64,000 nucleotides of DNA, from contig NC_089235.1 of the NCBI RefSeq assembly GCF_963924675.1, forward strand, positions 57,189,520 to 57,253,519, in the 5' to 3' direction. The notes beneath the pieces are model-generated. The model was not told the origin of the DNA. It did no database searches and was given only the letters and a program-made list of their open reading frames with translations. Shown one piece after another: positions 1 through 11,194 of the stretch. Numbering within the stretch: position 1 is the first letter of the stretch; each line of letters starts with the position of its first letter. The translations under genes and the position numbers were made by a program. The DNA comes from Phocoena phocoena (taxonomy: Eukaryota > Chordata > Mammalia > Artiodactyla > Phocoenidae).

Positions 1-1525
1 TCAGAAGATGACATTCATAATGACCTTGACATAATAGGAAAATTGATTCATATTGTAAAAGTGTAGTATTCCTGTGATGCTTTGTTTTTTCTTCCCATGA
101 GGAGATTATAGTTCAACCAACTTTGGAAATTGTGAAAATACTTTGTGGCTAGTCTATTGGCTTGAATAAATGTCATCAGAGACCTCAGTATATCCTCCAT
201 TAGTGCCTATCAAGGGAAATTCAGAGTCAGTGTTTCAACTACACCTAACTTGTGAACTTTCTCTAAAATTCTATGATTTATACAGCCTTAATTCCTACAG
301 ATATCAATTGTTATCATGGCATTCTTCAATACTAGAGATTTTGATGGATTTTTGGCAGTAAAACTCTTCTGTTCACCACTTTTTTCCCTTCCAGATCGTC
401 AAAGAATCATATATCATGAAATAATATCCAAGTAGGTAATTACAGTATTGCATGGCTGGGGGAGCATCTGACAACCCCAAAGACCTGGATTATCTGGTGG
501 AATAGATTTGGAACTTGAGATTTAAGTTCAGCATTAAAGTGAGGTGACATGATAGTGTGAGGGGCTCAGCATACCTGCTTAAACTGGGAAATATTTTTAA
601 AACAAAACAAAAACAACCATTTAAAGTCTCTGGAAATAGTCCTCATTGTATATAGCCAATGAAGAAATATTTATTCAATAAAATATACTAAAACTTGGTA
701 AGAACTATGAGAGTCTGGAGAATTTGCATGAATACCTGTATCCTCCATCCCTGTTCCAGTGAGATGGAAATTCTACTCCAGAAAGGTACAGCTAAGAACT
801 CCTACAGGCTGTCTGGGTGCAGCATGAATGAGAATACCAGGGGCCCACTTGCCTTTGTATTGGCTTGTGGATCGCAGGTTTCACACCCAGAGAGAAAAGC
901 AGGAGAGACCTGGGGCTGCTGCACCACCAATCTCTGAGCGCTCAGCTCCTAAAGCAGGGGTTTCACTCAAATAGAAGGAAATCATTGCTCCTATCACTAC
1001 ATCAGAGATGTGTCTCCCAGCCTTTTCCCCAGGGAAGTAGCAGACTCTGTAACAGGGAAAGTAAATCTCTCCCCTAAGGAACAGACTTCATTCACAAACA
1101 GAATAAGGAAAGTTCAACCTAAAGGTGATCTCAAATACAGTAAAAGTTGTGGTGAAAGGTAATTAGGAAATGATTGATAGGTTCACTGGTTTTACAGGCT
1201 AAACTGCAGTTTTTTCACCAATTTAAAATTAAATGAATTCACCTTCCTATATGTCATCCCACTTTTTCAAAGGGCCAGTTGGATGCATAATATCACAAAC
1301 CCTGCCCTACACACAAAAAAATGTTCAACTCACTCTGACTTCTGTAGCAATATAATTTTTCAAAGTCTACAAGATACTTTCCATATTTCTGCTGCTAAAA
1401 GTTGACCAAGAGAAAGCTAATCTCTAACAATAATAAGTATTCCGTGTTTAAAATATCTTATAAACTGTGCTCGGAGAATATATGTGTGTATACTATATTT
1501 ATATGCATATAAAATAAGTGTGTGT
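1..1525. other. unassigned AT-rich sequence
   Basis: I see no gene and no repeat I can name. A segment at about 690-1090 is richer in G+C than its surroundings and has two short overlapping open frames. They have no recognisable domain or coding signature. It could be a decayed transposon, but I cannot assign it. Confidence 0.5.
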
Positions 1526-1529
1526 GCTA

Positions 1530-1670
1530 ATCCACTTCATAAGAAATTTAGGAGACAAGGACTCTTATTATATATGAGAAAACTGAGTCATGTAGAGTTT
1601 AACTAAATTATTTAGCTTCACATTACTAGAAAGTTGTATAGTTTAACTTTAATCCCAGTCTAGCTACAGA
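1530..1670 (-). repeat. MIR SINE fragment, antisense
   Basis: The stretch reads like the antisense MIR core: a 'gagaaaactgagtcatgtag' segment, then 'ttatttagcttcacattact', then 'aatcccagtctagc'. This matches the MIR order of 'gaggaaactgaggc', 'aacttgcccaaggtcac' and 'gggattcgaaccc' after heavy decay. It is an ancient mammal-wide tRNA-derived SINE, and the ends are approximate. Confidence 0.55.
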
Positions 1671-1887
1671 AAATTTCTTTAGCAAAATGTAAAAAGAAAC
1701 TATAGCACTATGGTTAAGAGCTATCATTTGAAGGAAGAAATATAGTAGAGAACTATTCTGTACATAATCACAAATGGGTATAAGTACAAATATAAGACTA
1801 GGTAGAGAAGTCCACTTGTATTCAACTTTAACTCAGTAATTCTATAGCTGCATCTCCAACTGAATGTTTCTCACATGCCTCAAATGC

Positions 1888-2641
1888 AATCAGCTGTTAA
1901 CCTTATGGGAGTTCCCTTGTATGTTATTTGTCATTTTTTCCTTGCTGCTTTCAATCATTTTTCTTTGTCTTTAATTTTTGCCAATTTGGTTACTGTGTGT
2001 CTCGGCGTGTTTCTCCTTGGGTTTATCGTGTATGGGACTCGCTGCACTTCTTGGACTTGGGTGGCTATTTCCTTTCCCATATTAGGGAAATGTTTGACTA
2101 TAATCTCTTCAAATATATTCTCTGGTCCTTTCTTTCTCTATTCTCCTTCTGGGACCCCTATAATGCAAATGTTGTTGTGCTTAATGTTTTCCCAGAGGTC
2201 TCTTAGGCTGTCTTCACTCCTTTTCATTCTTTTTTCTTTATTCTGTTCCACAGCAGTGAATTCCACCATTCTGTCTTCCAGGTTGCTTACCTGTTCTTCT
2301 ACCTCAGTTATTCTGCTATTGATTCCTTGTAGTGTAGTTTTCATTTCAGTTATTGTATTATTCATCTGTTTGTTTTTTCTTTAATCCTTCTAGGTTTTTG
2401 TTAAATATTTCTTGCATCTTCTCAATCTTTGCCTCCATTCTTTTTCCGAGGTCCTGGATCATCTTCACTATCATTATTCTGAATTCTTTCTCTGGAAGGT
2501 TGCCTACCTCCACTTCATTTAATTGTTTTTCTGGGGTTTTATCTTGTTCCTTCATCTGGTACATAGCCCTCTGCTTTTTCATCTTGTTTATCATTCTGTG
2601 AATGTTGTTTTTGTTCCATAGGCTACAGGATTGTAATTCTC
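1888..2641 (-). pseudogene. LINE-1 ORF1 fragment (broken, antisense)
   Basis: Read on the minus strand, this gives most of LINE-1 ORF1p, the RNA-binding chaperone of L1 retrotransposition. From about 2620 down to 2358 there is a lysine- and glutamine-rich N-terminal part with a coiled-coil pattern. At 2365-2138 the frame carries 'LRDLWENIKHNNICIIGVPE', the conserved start of the RNA-recognition domain. Decayed C-terminal-domain sequence continues to about 1890, ending near the 'KGTPIRLTAD'-like segment. Frameshifts and stops split it into at least three frames, so it is not functional. The L1 5'UTR, ORF2 and 3'UTR are absent. At its 5' side it runs directly into Tigger DNA, so the first roughly 15 residues of the 2684-2358 open frame are not L1. 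Confidence 0.88.
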
Positions 2642-2757
2642 TGTAAGTATAATTTTTATTTGCACTGGGAAGACAACAATTCATATGACTTGCTTTATTA
2701 CAGTATTCACTTTAACGGTCTGGAACCAACACTCAGTATCTCTGAGGTATGCCTATA
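2642..2757. mobile_element. Tigger1-type DNA transposon terminus
   Basis: Recognisable landmarks are 'tgcactgggaag', 'atgacttgctttatta', 'ggtctggaacca' and the terminal 'gaggtatgcct' followed by TA. This is the order at one end of Tigger1 (pogo/Tc1-mariner superfamily, TA target). Only about 115 bp survives and no transposase remains. It abuts the L1 fragment at about 2641, which suggests L1 inserted into, or was recombined with, this element. Confidence 0.75.
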
Positions 2758-3264
2758 TTTGCTTGAGAACATTGTCTGCCTTACAGAATCTGTTACACTA
2801 GTGTGAAATATGGGCAAGAAGTGTGAGGGAGTTAACAGCCCTGAGCAGCAGCCTTCAACTAATTACTAAAGAAATTAGTATATTAAAAAAAAAAAAAAAG
2901 AAGCTCCCTCAAGCCTCAGATGGGATACTGGCAACACATGTGTTCTTCATCATTTCCCAGAGTCACCCAACAAGATTAAGTTCCTGTTGCCAACAGCAAC
3001 CACTTATTTTAAAATGTTCCCTCTTTTGCCTTCTTTTTTTCTCACTTCCCTGTTCGCTACCAATGTTTCCTGGGATTAACTTCAGAATTAACTACTTATA
3101 CTTAAATCATTGTCCCCAGATATGCTTCTGGAATTCTTATAGTAAGAAAGGTAAAATAACCATTTCTTACCTTTGCTCACTGTTTTTTATTCAGAATATT
3201 CTTAACATACAAAACAGTAACTAACAATAGAAACACACTCTAGTAATTTAGAAATAACTATTCA

Positions 3265-3440
3265 TGCCTATTGTTTTAGTTAACACTTTAACAACTCTCT
3301 GAAATGGGAATTTCTCCATAGACCATTTTAAAGATAAAGAAATTAAAATTACAGACGTTTGGTAACTGAGGAAATCATAGGTTATAAATTATGAAAATGA
3401 TGTATCAGAATCCCCACTCAGATCAAGTGACATTAAATCT
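3265..3440 (-). repeat. MIR fragment, antisense
   Basis: The segment includes 'ccattttaaagataaagaaa', a 'ggtaactgaggaaatcatag' stretch and 'cagaatccccactcag'. These follow the antisense MIR consensus of 'ccattttacagatgagg', 'aactgaggcac' and 'gggattcgaaccca'. The copy is very diverged and its ends are approximate. Confidence 0.5.
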
Positions 3441-3524
3441 TGTGTTTTTCCTCATAATATATTGAGGTAAACACAGTAAATATTCTCTGTTTTATGAGAT
3501 TGCATACATGAATGTTTATTTACG

Positions 3525-3650
3525 GAGGGCTTATACAATTTGGCTAAGGTCAGAAGGCTAGAGAGGCTCATAATCAAGACTAGAATCAGGATCTGTGTGT
3601 TCTTATTCCTGATTGTGTTCTTTCCACTATATTGCAAGAGATTGATGTTT
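3525..3650 (-). repeat. MIR fragment, antisense (second)
   Basis: 'ggctaaggtcagaaggctag', 'gactagaatcaggatctgtg' and 'gttctttccactatat' fit the distal part of an antisense MIR. It may be a separate insertion from the MIR just upstream or a displaced part of it. Confidence 0.55.
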
Positions 3651-4165
3651 AAACAGGCTGAAATCAACTCAATGAATTTTGGTCTAGAATTAACCAAAAA
3701 GTTTGGAAATAACCCTCATGGCAATTAAATTCCATGAGTGATTTTTGAAAAGTAAAATAATGAAAACATTATTTTATATCAAGACTTATTTTATTGCTTT
3801 TGGCCAAAAGTCTGGCAAATAGTGTTTTAAGAAAACTAACATGCCGAGGGTATACAGGATGATTTGGAGGAGTACAAGATTGAGGTCAGAAAATTTAAAG
3901 GGGCGAGTCATTATAGTAATACAGACATCAGGTGGTAAGGACCTGAAATAAGGTAGTGAGCAGCAAGGAGACTAGAAACGGATAAATGTAAAAGACAATT
4001 ATGGAAGAATTACCTTAAGAGAGAGATTGATTACAAGAGAGATATGATACTATGTTATTATGTGATTATGACAATACAAGTGTAGTTTTTCTCTTTCAAA
4101 TATGGACAACTACTCTGTTTTCCTATGATTATATACATGAATGTGTGAATGTGTGTATTTCTAAT

Positions 4166-4242
4166 CTGTGTGTGTGTATATATGTGTGTATATATATGTA
4201 TATATATATACACACACACATATATACATGTATGTATATATA
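4166..4242. repeat. TG/TA/CA compound microsatellite
   Basis: Runs of tg, ta and ca alternate and are largely self-complementary (tgtgtgtata against tatacacaca). The tract is bracketed by two identical 12-bp copies of tatttctaatct at 4156-4167 and 4243-4254. Confidence 0.9.
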
Positions 4243-4254
4243 TATTTCTAATCT

Positions 4255-4875
4255 AGAAAGTTAAAATGAGATCTTACTCGAAGTGTTTGAGTATATACAA
4301 ATCACCTACTACTCTGTTACCCCACAATCCCCCTTTCACACATATACTGGCCTAGAGATTCATTTTCCAAAAGAAAATAGTATTACAAGTCATGTTGTCA
4401 AAAATATGTGTGTTTGGCTATTAACACTATTAACACACTTACTAGGCCTAGTTATTTATCTGAATTGAAAAGAAAATTCCAGGTAATATCTAATTTCCTA
4501 GTAAGGGCAGAAGACGAGACCATACAGTGACAGATTCTGGAGTCTATATAAAAGAAGCCAAGTTGGTAACCTTTGTTTTGTATACAGTTTACAACCATAT
4601 CCTTTGTATAGTATATAACTTTGTATATAGTTATAACAGATTATAAATATAATTCACTATGCTTTATCATAAATACTACCCTAATACTTAAATAGTGAAA
4701 GGAAATAACCTGATACATTTACTTGCAATGCATTATTATATTTCTTCTGGGTGCTTATGACAGAATTCCACAGGGTATCCCAGCTTTTCCATTTTACCCA
4801 TTTTTCTCCATTTCATAGTTTCTTCTCAATTTGTAGCAGCTGAAGAGAACCTAAAAGAAAAGTAAGCAAATATTT
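4255..4875. other. unassigned AT-rich sequence
   Basis: Low-complexity AT-rich DNA with no gene, clear repeat family or RNA structure that I can support. Confidence 0.4.
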
Positions 4876-5390
4876 CATATTACTTCTCTACTTAAAACAC
4901 TCCAATAACTTCCTTATGCAATTAAAATACAATCTAAACTCTTTATCATAGTGAAGAAATTCCCTTCACACCCTAATACAAACCCACTTATCTGACTTCA
5001 CCTATTTCTCTCCCTTTCATCAGCTTTTAGTCACTTTGACCTTTTGTCTCTCCCTTGAAGCTTATTTCACCAATTGCCATTATTTTTGACCCCTGCCTGA
5101 AACACTATTCCGAAAGGACTTCACATAACTGCTTCTCCTAATAATTCACATCTAAAACCCAATATTACCTCCTCAGAGAGGGCATACCTGACCACTTGAT
5201 CTAGAATAGATCCTGGAAAGCACTTATATCTATGAAAATTCATCTTTGATTGATTTCTGTTGTTTGCTTCTCACTACTAGAAGGTAGCTTCACATACAGT
5301 GGTTGTAATGTTGCCAAGCACATGGTGAGCACCCACTAAATAACTGCCAAATACATTAATTTATTGAATAATAGCAGGCACTAAACAATA
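4876..5390 (+). repeat. LINE-2 3' end
   Basis: In L2 order it shows 'acactccaataacttcctta', 'acaatctaaactcttta', 'cctgaaacactattccg', 'acctcctcagagagggcata', 'cctgaccacttgatctagaa', then 'ctactagaaggtagctt' and a 'gccaagcacatggtgagcac' to 'ttattgaata' tail. This is the familiar L2 3' region with a poorly conserved C-terminal ORF and 3'UTR. It is an ancient, inactive copy. Confidence 0.78.
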
Positions 5391-5744
5391 AATTATTACA
5401 TAATTATTTTAATTCTCACAATAAACTGCTAGGTAGATATTTTAATATATGAAGAGCTTAGGTATAGATTGTGTCTAACTTTTATTAGATCATTGATAGA
5501 AGCTGATCTTCTGAATACTATGGAATAGTTACCTCCATATCATATTCTCTATTTTGACTATAAACATGAGACCATGGACCTTGTGTAGTATTATGCACTT
5601 TTCTAATAGTTTCTATTTAAGTAGATATTTATAAAGTGGAATTACAGCTATGAGAAGATAGAATAAATTTTAATTAAACATGCTATTATTTATAATATAT
5701 GATATATTTCTCAAATGACTCAATTTTGATAAAGAAAGAATGAA

Positions 5745-5830
5745 ATGAAATAGAAAATGAAGAGGTAGAGGAAGAAGAGAGGGAAGAAAAAGAGGTGGAA
5801 AGAGGAACAGAAACAGGAGGGAGAATGAGA
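5745..5830. repeat. purine-rich (GA)n low-complexity tract
   Basis: Nearly all purines on the plus strand (gaggaagaagagagggaag-like), with few interruptions. Such a tract could adopt triplex (H-DNA) structure. No coding or regulatory role is evident. Confidence 0.75.
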
Positions 5831-6184
5831 TCAACAGATATTATTTAAAAAAATCAACTACTGATATAGCATTCTCACTTTTAAATAAATGTCCATTAAT
5901 TTAAAGGCAACATTAATCAGTATAGTTTGATCAATTTCAGCACACATTTATTCTGATATAGCACTGTTAAGAACACTTCGAACTATTAAAAAGATGAATG
6001 TGAAATAAAGAGGCTCTTGCTTTATTGGAACTGAGTGAGATCAAGAGTGGTAGCAGTCACTTAGGTTACAGTGGCACATTAAGTGGATCTGTGAAAAGGT
6101 CAATTCAGTTGTCTAGCTAGTTAGCAGCATGATTTGCCAGGTTTTTCCAGGTCTGGTTTTGGCCATAGTGTATAATATACCTAT

Positions 6185-6420
6185 TTTTTTCTAATTTTAT
6201 TGAGGTATAGTTGACAAAGTTCTTATATAATTACATTGTACAACTTGATGGTGTGATAAACATTTACATTATGAAATATTCACAAGGTTCATTCATGTCA
6301 CCTTCATCTGCACACCACACACACATATGATACCTTGGCAGACACACACCACAATAACCTTGTGACCTTCTTTTATTTTTTTCCAGATGTTCTAAAATAT
6401 ATTTTAATCCGTATGTATAT
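6185..6420 (-). mobile_element. LINE-1 3'UTR fragment, antisense
   Basis: It begins with T-rich sequence followed by 'ttattgaggtatagttgaca', the antisense of the L1M 3' end just before the poly-A tail. It continues with decayed 3'UTR text such as 'tacaacttgatggtgtgata' and 'ttcattcatgtcacc'. It is 5'-truncated, and I found no clear TSD. Confidence 0.72.
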
Positions 6421-6904
6421 ACATGTATATGTTATATGCCAAAGAAAAATTTAGGTTAATCAGTGAAAGCACAGACTGCATGATGAATTTGACAGTATCT
6501 TATCTCTTGAGTTAACATTCCAGAATATTTTTAGGTGTAATTACTTATTAGCAGATGCTACAATCCGATTATAGCCAATATCAAGATTCATATTGTTTCT
6601 GTTGACACTTCATTTCCTCATCAAATTGAAGGATAAGATTTTGTAAATGAGTATTATGAGTCCACTCTTGATATGTGTATTTAAATTTCATCTTTCTCAG
6701 AAATTGTTTTTAGAAGATGATTATGGTTTATGTTTCTCTCCATTTTGTTTCAGTACTGTTTTTCAAAATATTACTTGAAAGCATGTGGTCATTAAAAACA
6801 TTCATGTATTTGTAATTCTATTAATATTCATGAAATATCTTGTTTCTGAAACTTTTTATATGAGTATCAAGCAAATGGGTTCCAAGTTCATCTCTAAATT
6901 AATT

Positions 6905-7600
6905 AGTACACTACTTTAAAAATATTTTGGGACACTGCACTGTGCAGTACATTGTGTGAGGCATTAGGTTAACATGGTGAATAGTATGGATTTAGACTTT
7001 GCCATCATGCTGCTTTCACTCCACCTAGTAGGACAAAAAACCATGAGCAGTCAGTGAAAAAAATCACAATATGTACTACAGAGACAGCCTGTGGGATACA
7101 AACATATATTCACTTTTTTGAATTGTATAAGAAAATAAAGCTTTTGTCAAGGTTGAATTCTTAGATGTTCTAAAGTTGAACTGAAACCTACAATTATAGA
7201 GAAGCAGAGGGAACAGTACGTGAGACGGTCTGAAAGGCAAGAAATAGCACAGTAGGATTTAGAAAAATAAGAGTTCAGAAGCCTATAGAATAAATTTTCA
7301 ATGGTGGACAAGAAAGGGAAAACAGATAAAGCTATAGGAAAAGGTAAATGGATAGCTGAAATAGGGTTTTGTCACTATGTTAAATTGCCTGGATTTTTAT
7401 TTTAAGCTCAGTGGCAAAGTCATTGCAAAGTTTATGCAGAGGCTTATGTGAACAAAATGTCATGTGAATTTTACTTTTAGAAGGATCACTTGGAGTGGAG
7501 AAAGCTGGAAACAAAGAGACATTTAGGAAGTTGCTGCACGTATCCAGTTGGGAGACGGTGTGGAGAGGTAGAGATAATGTAGTTGATGACAATGATCATT
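6905..7600 (+). repeat. ancient interspersed repeat, family not named
   Basis: Text such as 'acactgcactgtgcagtaca', 'tggatttttattttaagctc', 'tttatgcagaggcttatgtg' and 'agaaggatcacttggagtgg' follows a widespread old mammalian repeat ('ggatttta ttctaagtgc aatggaaagc' type). A second copy is recognisable at 38.7-39.2 kb. I recognise the repeat text but cannot give its class with confidence. Confidence 0.4.
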
Positions 7601-8109
7601 CTCTTGACACAAAATAATAAACCACCAATCTTAGCTAGACTCTGAGAGGAAGTTTAATATAACATAAAACTCAGGTTATTTTCTTCCTCTATTAGAGCCA
7701 GAAATATTAGAGTATTAAAAATAAGGCATATAAAATATGAGCTATTTTAATTATCTGTTCTAAGATAATTGCACTTTACACATGATGTTTGTTTTGCTTT
7801 TTAAACAGTCACTCATTTGCTTTTCTATATACATTTTGAAACAGCATGTCAAAATCTCCATATTCAAAATGAGGGGTTTTCAAAATAATAAAGGAACAAG
7901 GACATTAAACAAATAATCTAACACACAAATAATCAGAAGCACAGGGACCTGATACTGTAATTCTGTGTAAATTAATTAAAATATCTTGTAATGAACAAAA
8001 GCTAAGGACTTGACTGGGATCAGTAATGTGAAAGCCTGGCAACTTTGATATTTTGCAGGTTCACTTTTGAGTTGGCTATAAAGGGCAGTGTCCTCAGGCA
8101 GACTATCTA

Positions 8110-8290
8110 TTTCTATTTGTACTAATTTCCTAGGGCTTCCATTAAAAAGTTCCACAAAATGAGTGTCTTAAAACAAAAGAAATGTGTACTCTCAAGGTTC
8201 TTGAGGCTACAAGTCAACAAACTTGGTTCCTTCCAGAGGCTCTAGGGTGATAACTGTTCTTGGTAGTTGTAGGCAATCCTTTATCTCCTC
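8110..8290 (+). repeat. ancient interspersed repeat, family not named
   Basis: 'ttcctagggcttccattaaa', 'ttccacaaaatgagtgtctt', 'gttcttgaggctacaagtca' and 'ggcaatcctttatct' match a common diverged repeat whose consensus runs 'cctagggctgctgtaacaaa', then 'ctggaggctagaagtc'. Only the first roughly 180 bp is clear. Confidence 0.45.
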
Positions 8291-9354
8291 TAACTTAAAT
8301 AATGTCCTGTGAAGTTAGCTATTATTAATACAACTTTTATTAGAAAATAAGGGTGTAATAGAAGAAAAGAAGATATATTTTATAAATTTATTCATAACAA
8401 ATACTGATACATACTCATAAAAAATAAGGAAGAACTACTTATAGAAATTAGAGTCACATGGTTATAACTAGTATTTATAACTATTTTTTTCCATTACGCA
8501 GTTGATATTCCCTGTGCTCTGAGCAAGCCCCTCAGATGGGCACGGCTCTTTGCTTGGTGGATTGATCCATACCTTCAATCCTGTAAAGTCTGCACCTTTA
8601 GTAGTCCTGCCTGGACTGGGTTGTCGTAATTTTCCATTAATTTTACTCTTAATCTCTCCAGTACATGAGGAGGAATATCATTCAGTGCAGGAGTTAGGTT
8701 TGTTCATTTTGGAAATGGGCACTACCCAATATTCAATCAATCGCTAAACAGTATGCATTGACTATAGCACTGACTTATCCTGTGATATATGACTTAATCT
8801 CATATCTACTTCAAATATTTATTTAAATTCGACTTCTCATTGAGGCGAACCTTGCCACTATATGTAACATCACTGCTCCCATATTTCTTCTCCTCATCCC
8901 ACATCTCTTTATTTTTCTCCATAATACTTATCATGTTCTAACATATTACAGATCTTATGTACTTTTTAACAGAAATATAACATGTCAACACAATTAGAGA
9001 TTATCAGGCAAGGCAGCAAGTGGCTGGTAGCTATCGTAGTATTAGCTCTCAAACATGGTAAGGCTGCCCATCAAAGAATGCTTTCTGTGTTCTAACAGAT
9101 GCTATACCCCAGTGAACATACGACACTCTATTACTGCAAGATTGGGAGTTTCTTTGTTGGAGATTGAAGTTCATGTATCCCTCATTATTCACTGGATACA
9201 TTCAGTCCTAGAAATCTTTTCTTTACATTCTGTTGTAACATTTGAACATGGTATCAAAGTATGCCCAATAACATTGTCATTATTGTCTTTATAAAAACAA
9301 GTAAACATCAGTGTTAGGTAACATTAAACTTTCATCAGTGAAGCTGTTTGCTGT
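8291..9354. other. unassigned AT-rich sequence
   Basis: No gene or recognisable repeat. Short open frames here (for example 8550-8747 and 9055-9294) lack any domain and are within chance expectation. Confidence 0.4.
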
Positions 9355-9410
9355 AATCTTCATAGATTACTTTAAATTAAACAATCTTCATAGATTACTT
9401 TAAATTAAAC
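9355..9410. repeat. 28-bp perfect tandem duplication
   Basis: Bases 9355-9382 and 9383-9410 are identical (aatcttcatagattac... unit), followed by aatc, the first four bases of a third unit. Perfect identity in otherwise neutral-looking sequence implies a recent slippage or duplication event. Confidence 0.95.
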
Positions 9411-11194
9411 AATCATGAAGTCAGAGGTTCAGTTTATTCAGGATTCTAATAATGCCATTTAGACATATTGCTTGAAAAAAAAACAGTTATTAAAGTCTTT
9501 TCTGGCACTATCTGCATATTAAATGCACACTTTTAATTTCTCATTACAGCAACTCATGTGAGCTCTCTTCTACTTAACAATTAATATATTTCATTATGTT
9601 AAAGCAGGACCTTTAACTCAATTCTTATTTTTTGAAAAATACGCTAAAAACTCAGTGATTGTGAAGTGCTCATATTATTTATTTTCATTATGTTTTTCAA
9701 ATTGAATAAATAATAGAACATTGTTGCCAGCAGACTGTTTTTCTGTGACTAAAGCAAATATAGATTGCATTTTAGGATAACACATTCCTTGCTATGCATG
9801 GAGATTGTACTCTGTAAAGACTAATCATTTTATAGTCTAAATCGTTTGCAAAAACACGATTAAATAAATTAAAAAAAAGAAAACTCTTATGACTAACGTT
9901 GAATGTAGGGAAAAGAAAAATATCTAAGAACATTTTTTTATATGAACTGCTCATATGGCAAAGGCTAATTTATACTCTCTAAACCACTGTTTTTGTCCAA
10001 ATGTAAATTAAACAATCTTCTAGCGTGAATATATAATATAATTGCTTTTCCACATTAGAGGCATTAATATTATATTAAGTCTAGCTGTCATTTGATAGAG
10101 GAATCTTGCCAATAGCTTATTCTGCTTTCTCTGTGAGAATAATATTTTCATTATTAGTATGTCTGATTTTACTAACTCCTCAGAAGTAGTTTGACTCAGG
10201 CATGTTTTTCTGCAAGTGGGATGCTTTTGAATGATGTTTCTGCTCTGGGGTGTGCTCTTGCTTTTAGCAACAAAATTCATCAATTTTGTATGAAGGGACA
10301 TTAGTTTGGTTTTCTTCCAGAAAACACACTATTTGGTTTTTGGGGTATTCTTTTTGCTGTCTTTGAAAAAAACAAAAACAGAAACACATTCTTGATGCTT
10401 CATGATGCTATTTGAAGATTCATAAAAGACAACCTACTGGCCAATATTTTAGTGAAAGTCCAATACATTTCATATTTCACATATCACGTTTCTGATTCTC
10501 CATTTTCTGTTTTGTTTTAGTTACTTGTTCAAAACCATCATATTTACAGATTCACTTATATCATCACTCAAGATAAGTTTTATATTAAAGTTCAGTTTTC
10601 TCCTTAACTTAGTAACATCATCTTCAATGATATTTGATTTATTTTCTTCATTATCTTACCTTTTCATAACAATTTATGAAATATTGGCCTAATATTATTA
10701 TAGCTTAGGAGTTTGAAAACTAAAAATATAACAACTTAAACATAGCAAAAGTAGAAAAACATGTGATCGAAAGTAAAATTAAAAATTATGGTAACTAAAT
10801 TTTAGCAGGGACAATCTAATAATCTTTGTCCATATCATGCATAGATCGGTTTCACCTATATGTTTAATAAGGGAATCATGATATTTTATTAAAAGTCATA
10901 ATCCATCATATATTTAAAGTGTTTAAAATGTTAATAAAATGTTTATATTGCTCTTCTGTTTTAAAACTACCAAATAACCTGAGAACCCACAACAGACAGA
11001 ATAATCACAAATTATAGTCAAAATTATTGTGATCTTACTAAACTAAATCTAGAACAGTTTAATCAGCTCAATATTTATTGAGCCACATTTGTACTAGGTA
11101 CTACATCTGGATCTTGGGATACAAAGATAAATAAAACAGGGGTCTTCTAGTTAAGCATGATGAGGTGAGCACTTACATTTACTTCATGCCCTTT
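9411..11194. other. unassigned AT-rich sequence
   Basis: AT-rich DNA with short open frames only (for example minus-strand 10301-10020, 93 residues, no recognisable domain). I see no splice-flanked exon pattern and no RNA gene. Confidence 0.4.

Noticed and set aside
1875..2384. 169-residue hydrophobic plus-strand open frame, apparently membrane-like
   Set aside because: It is the complement of LINE-1 ORF1. The minus strand carries the recognisable ORF1p sequence, so the hydrophobic frame is a shadow.
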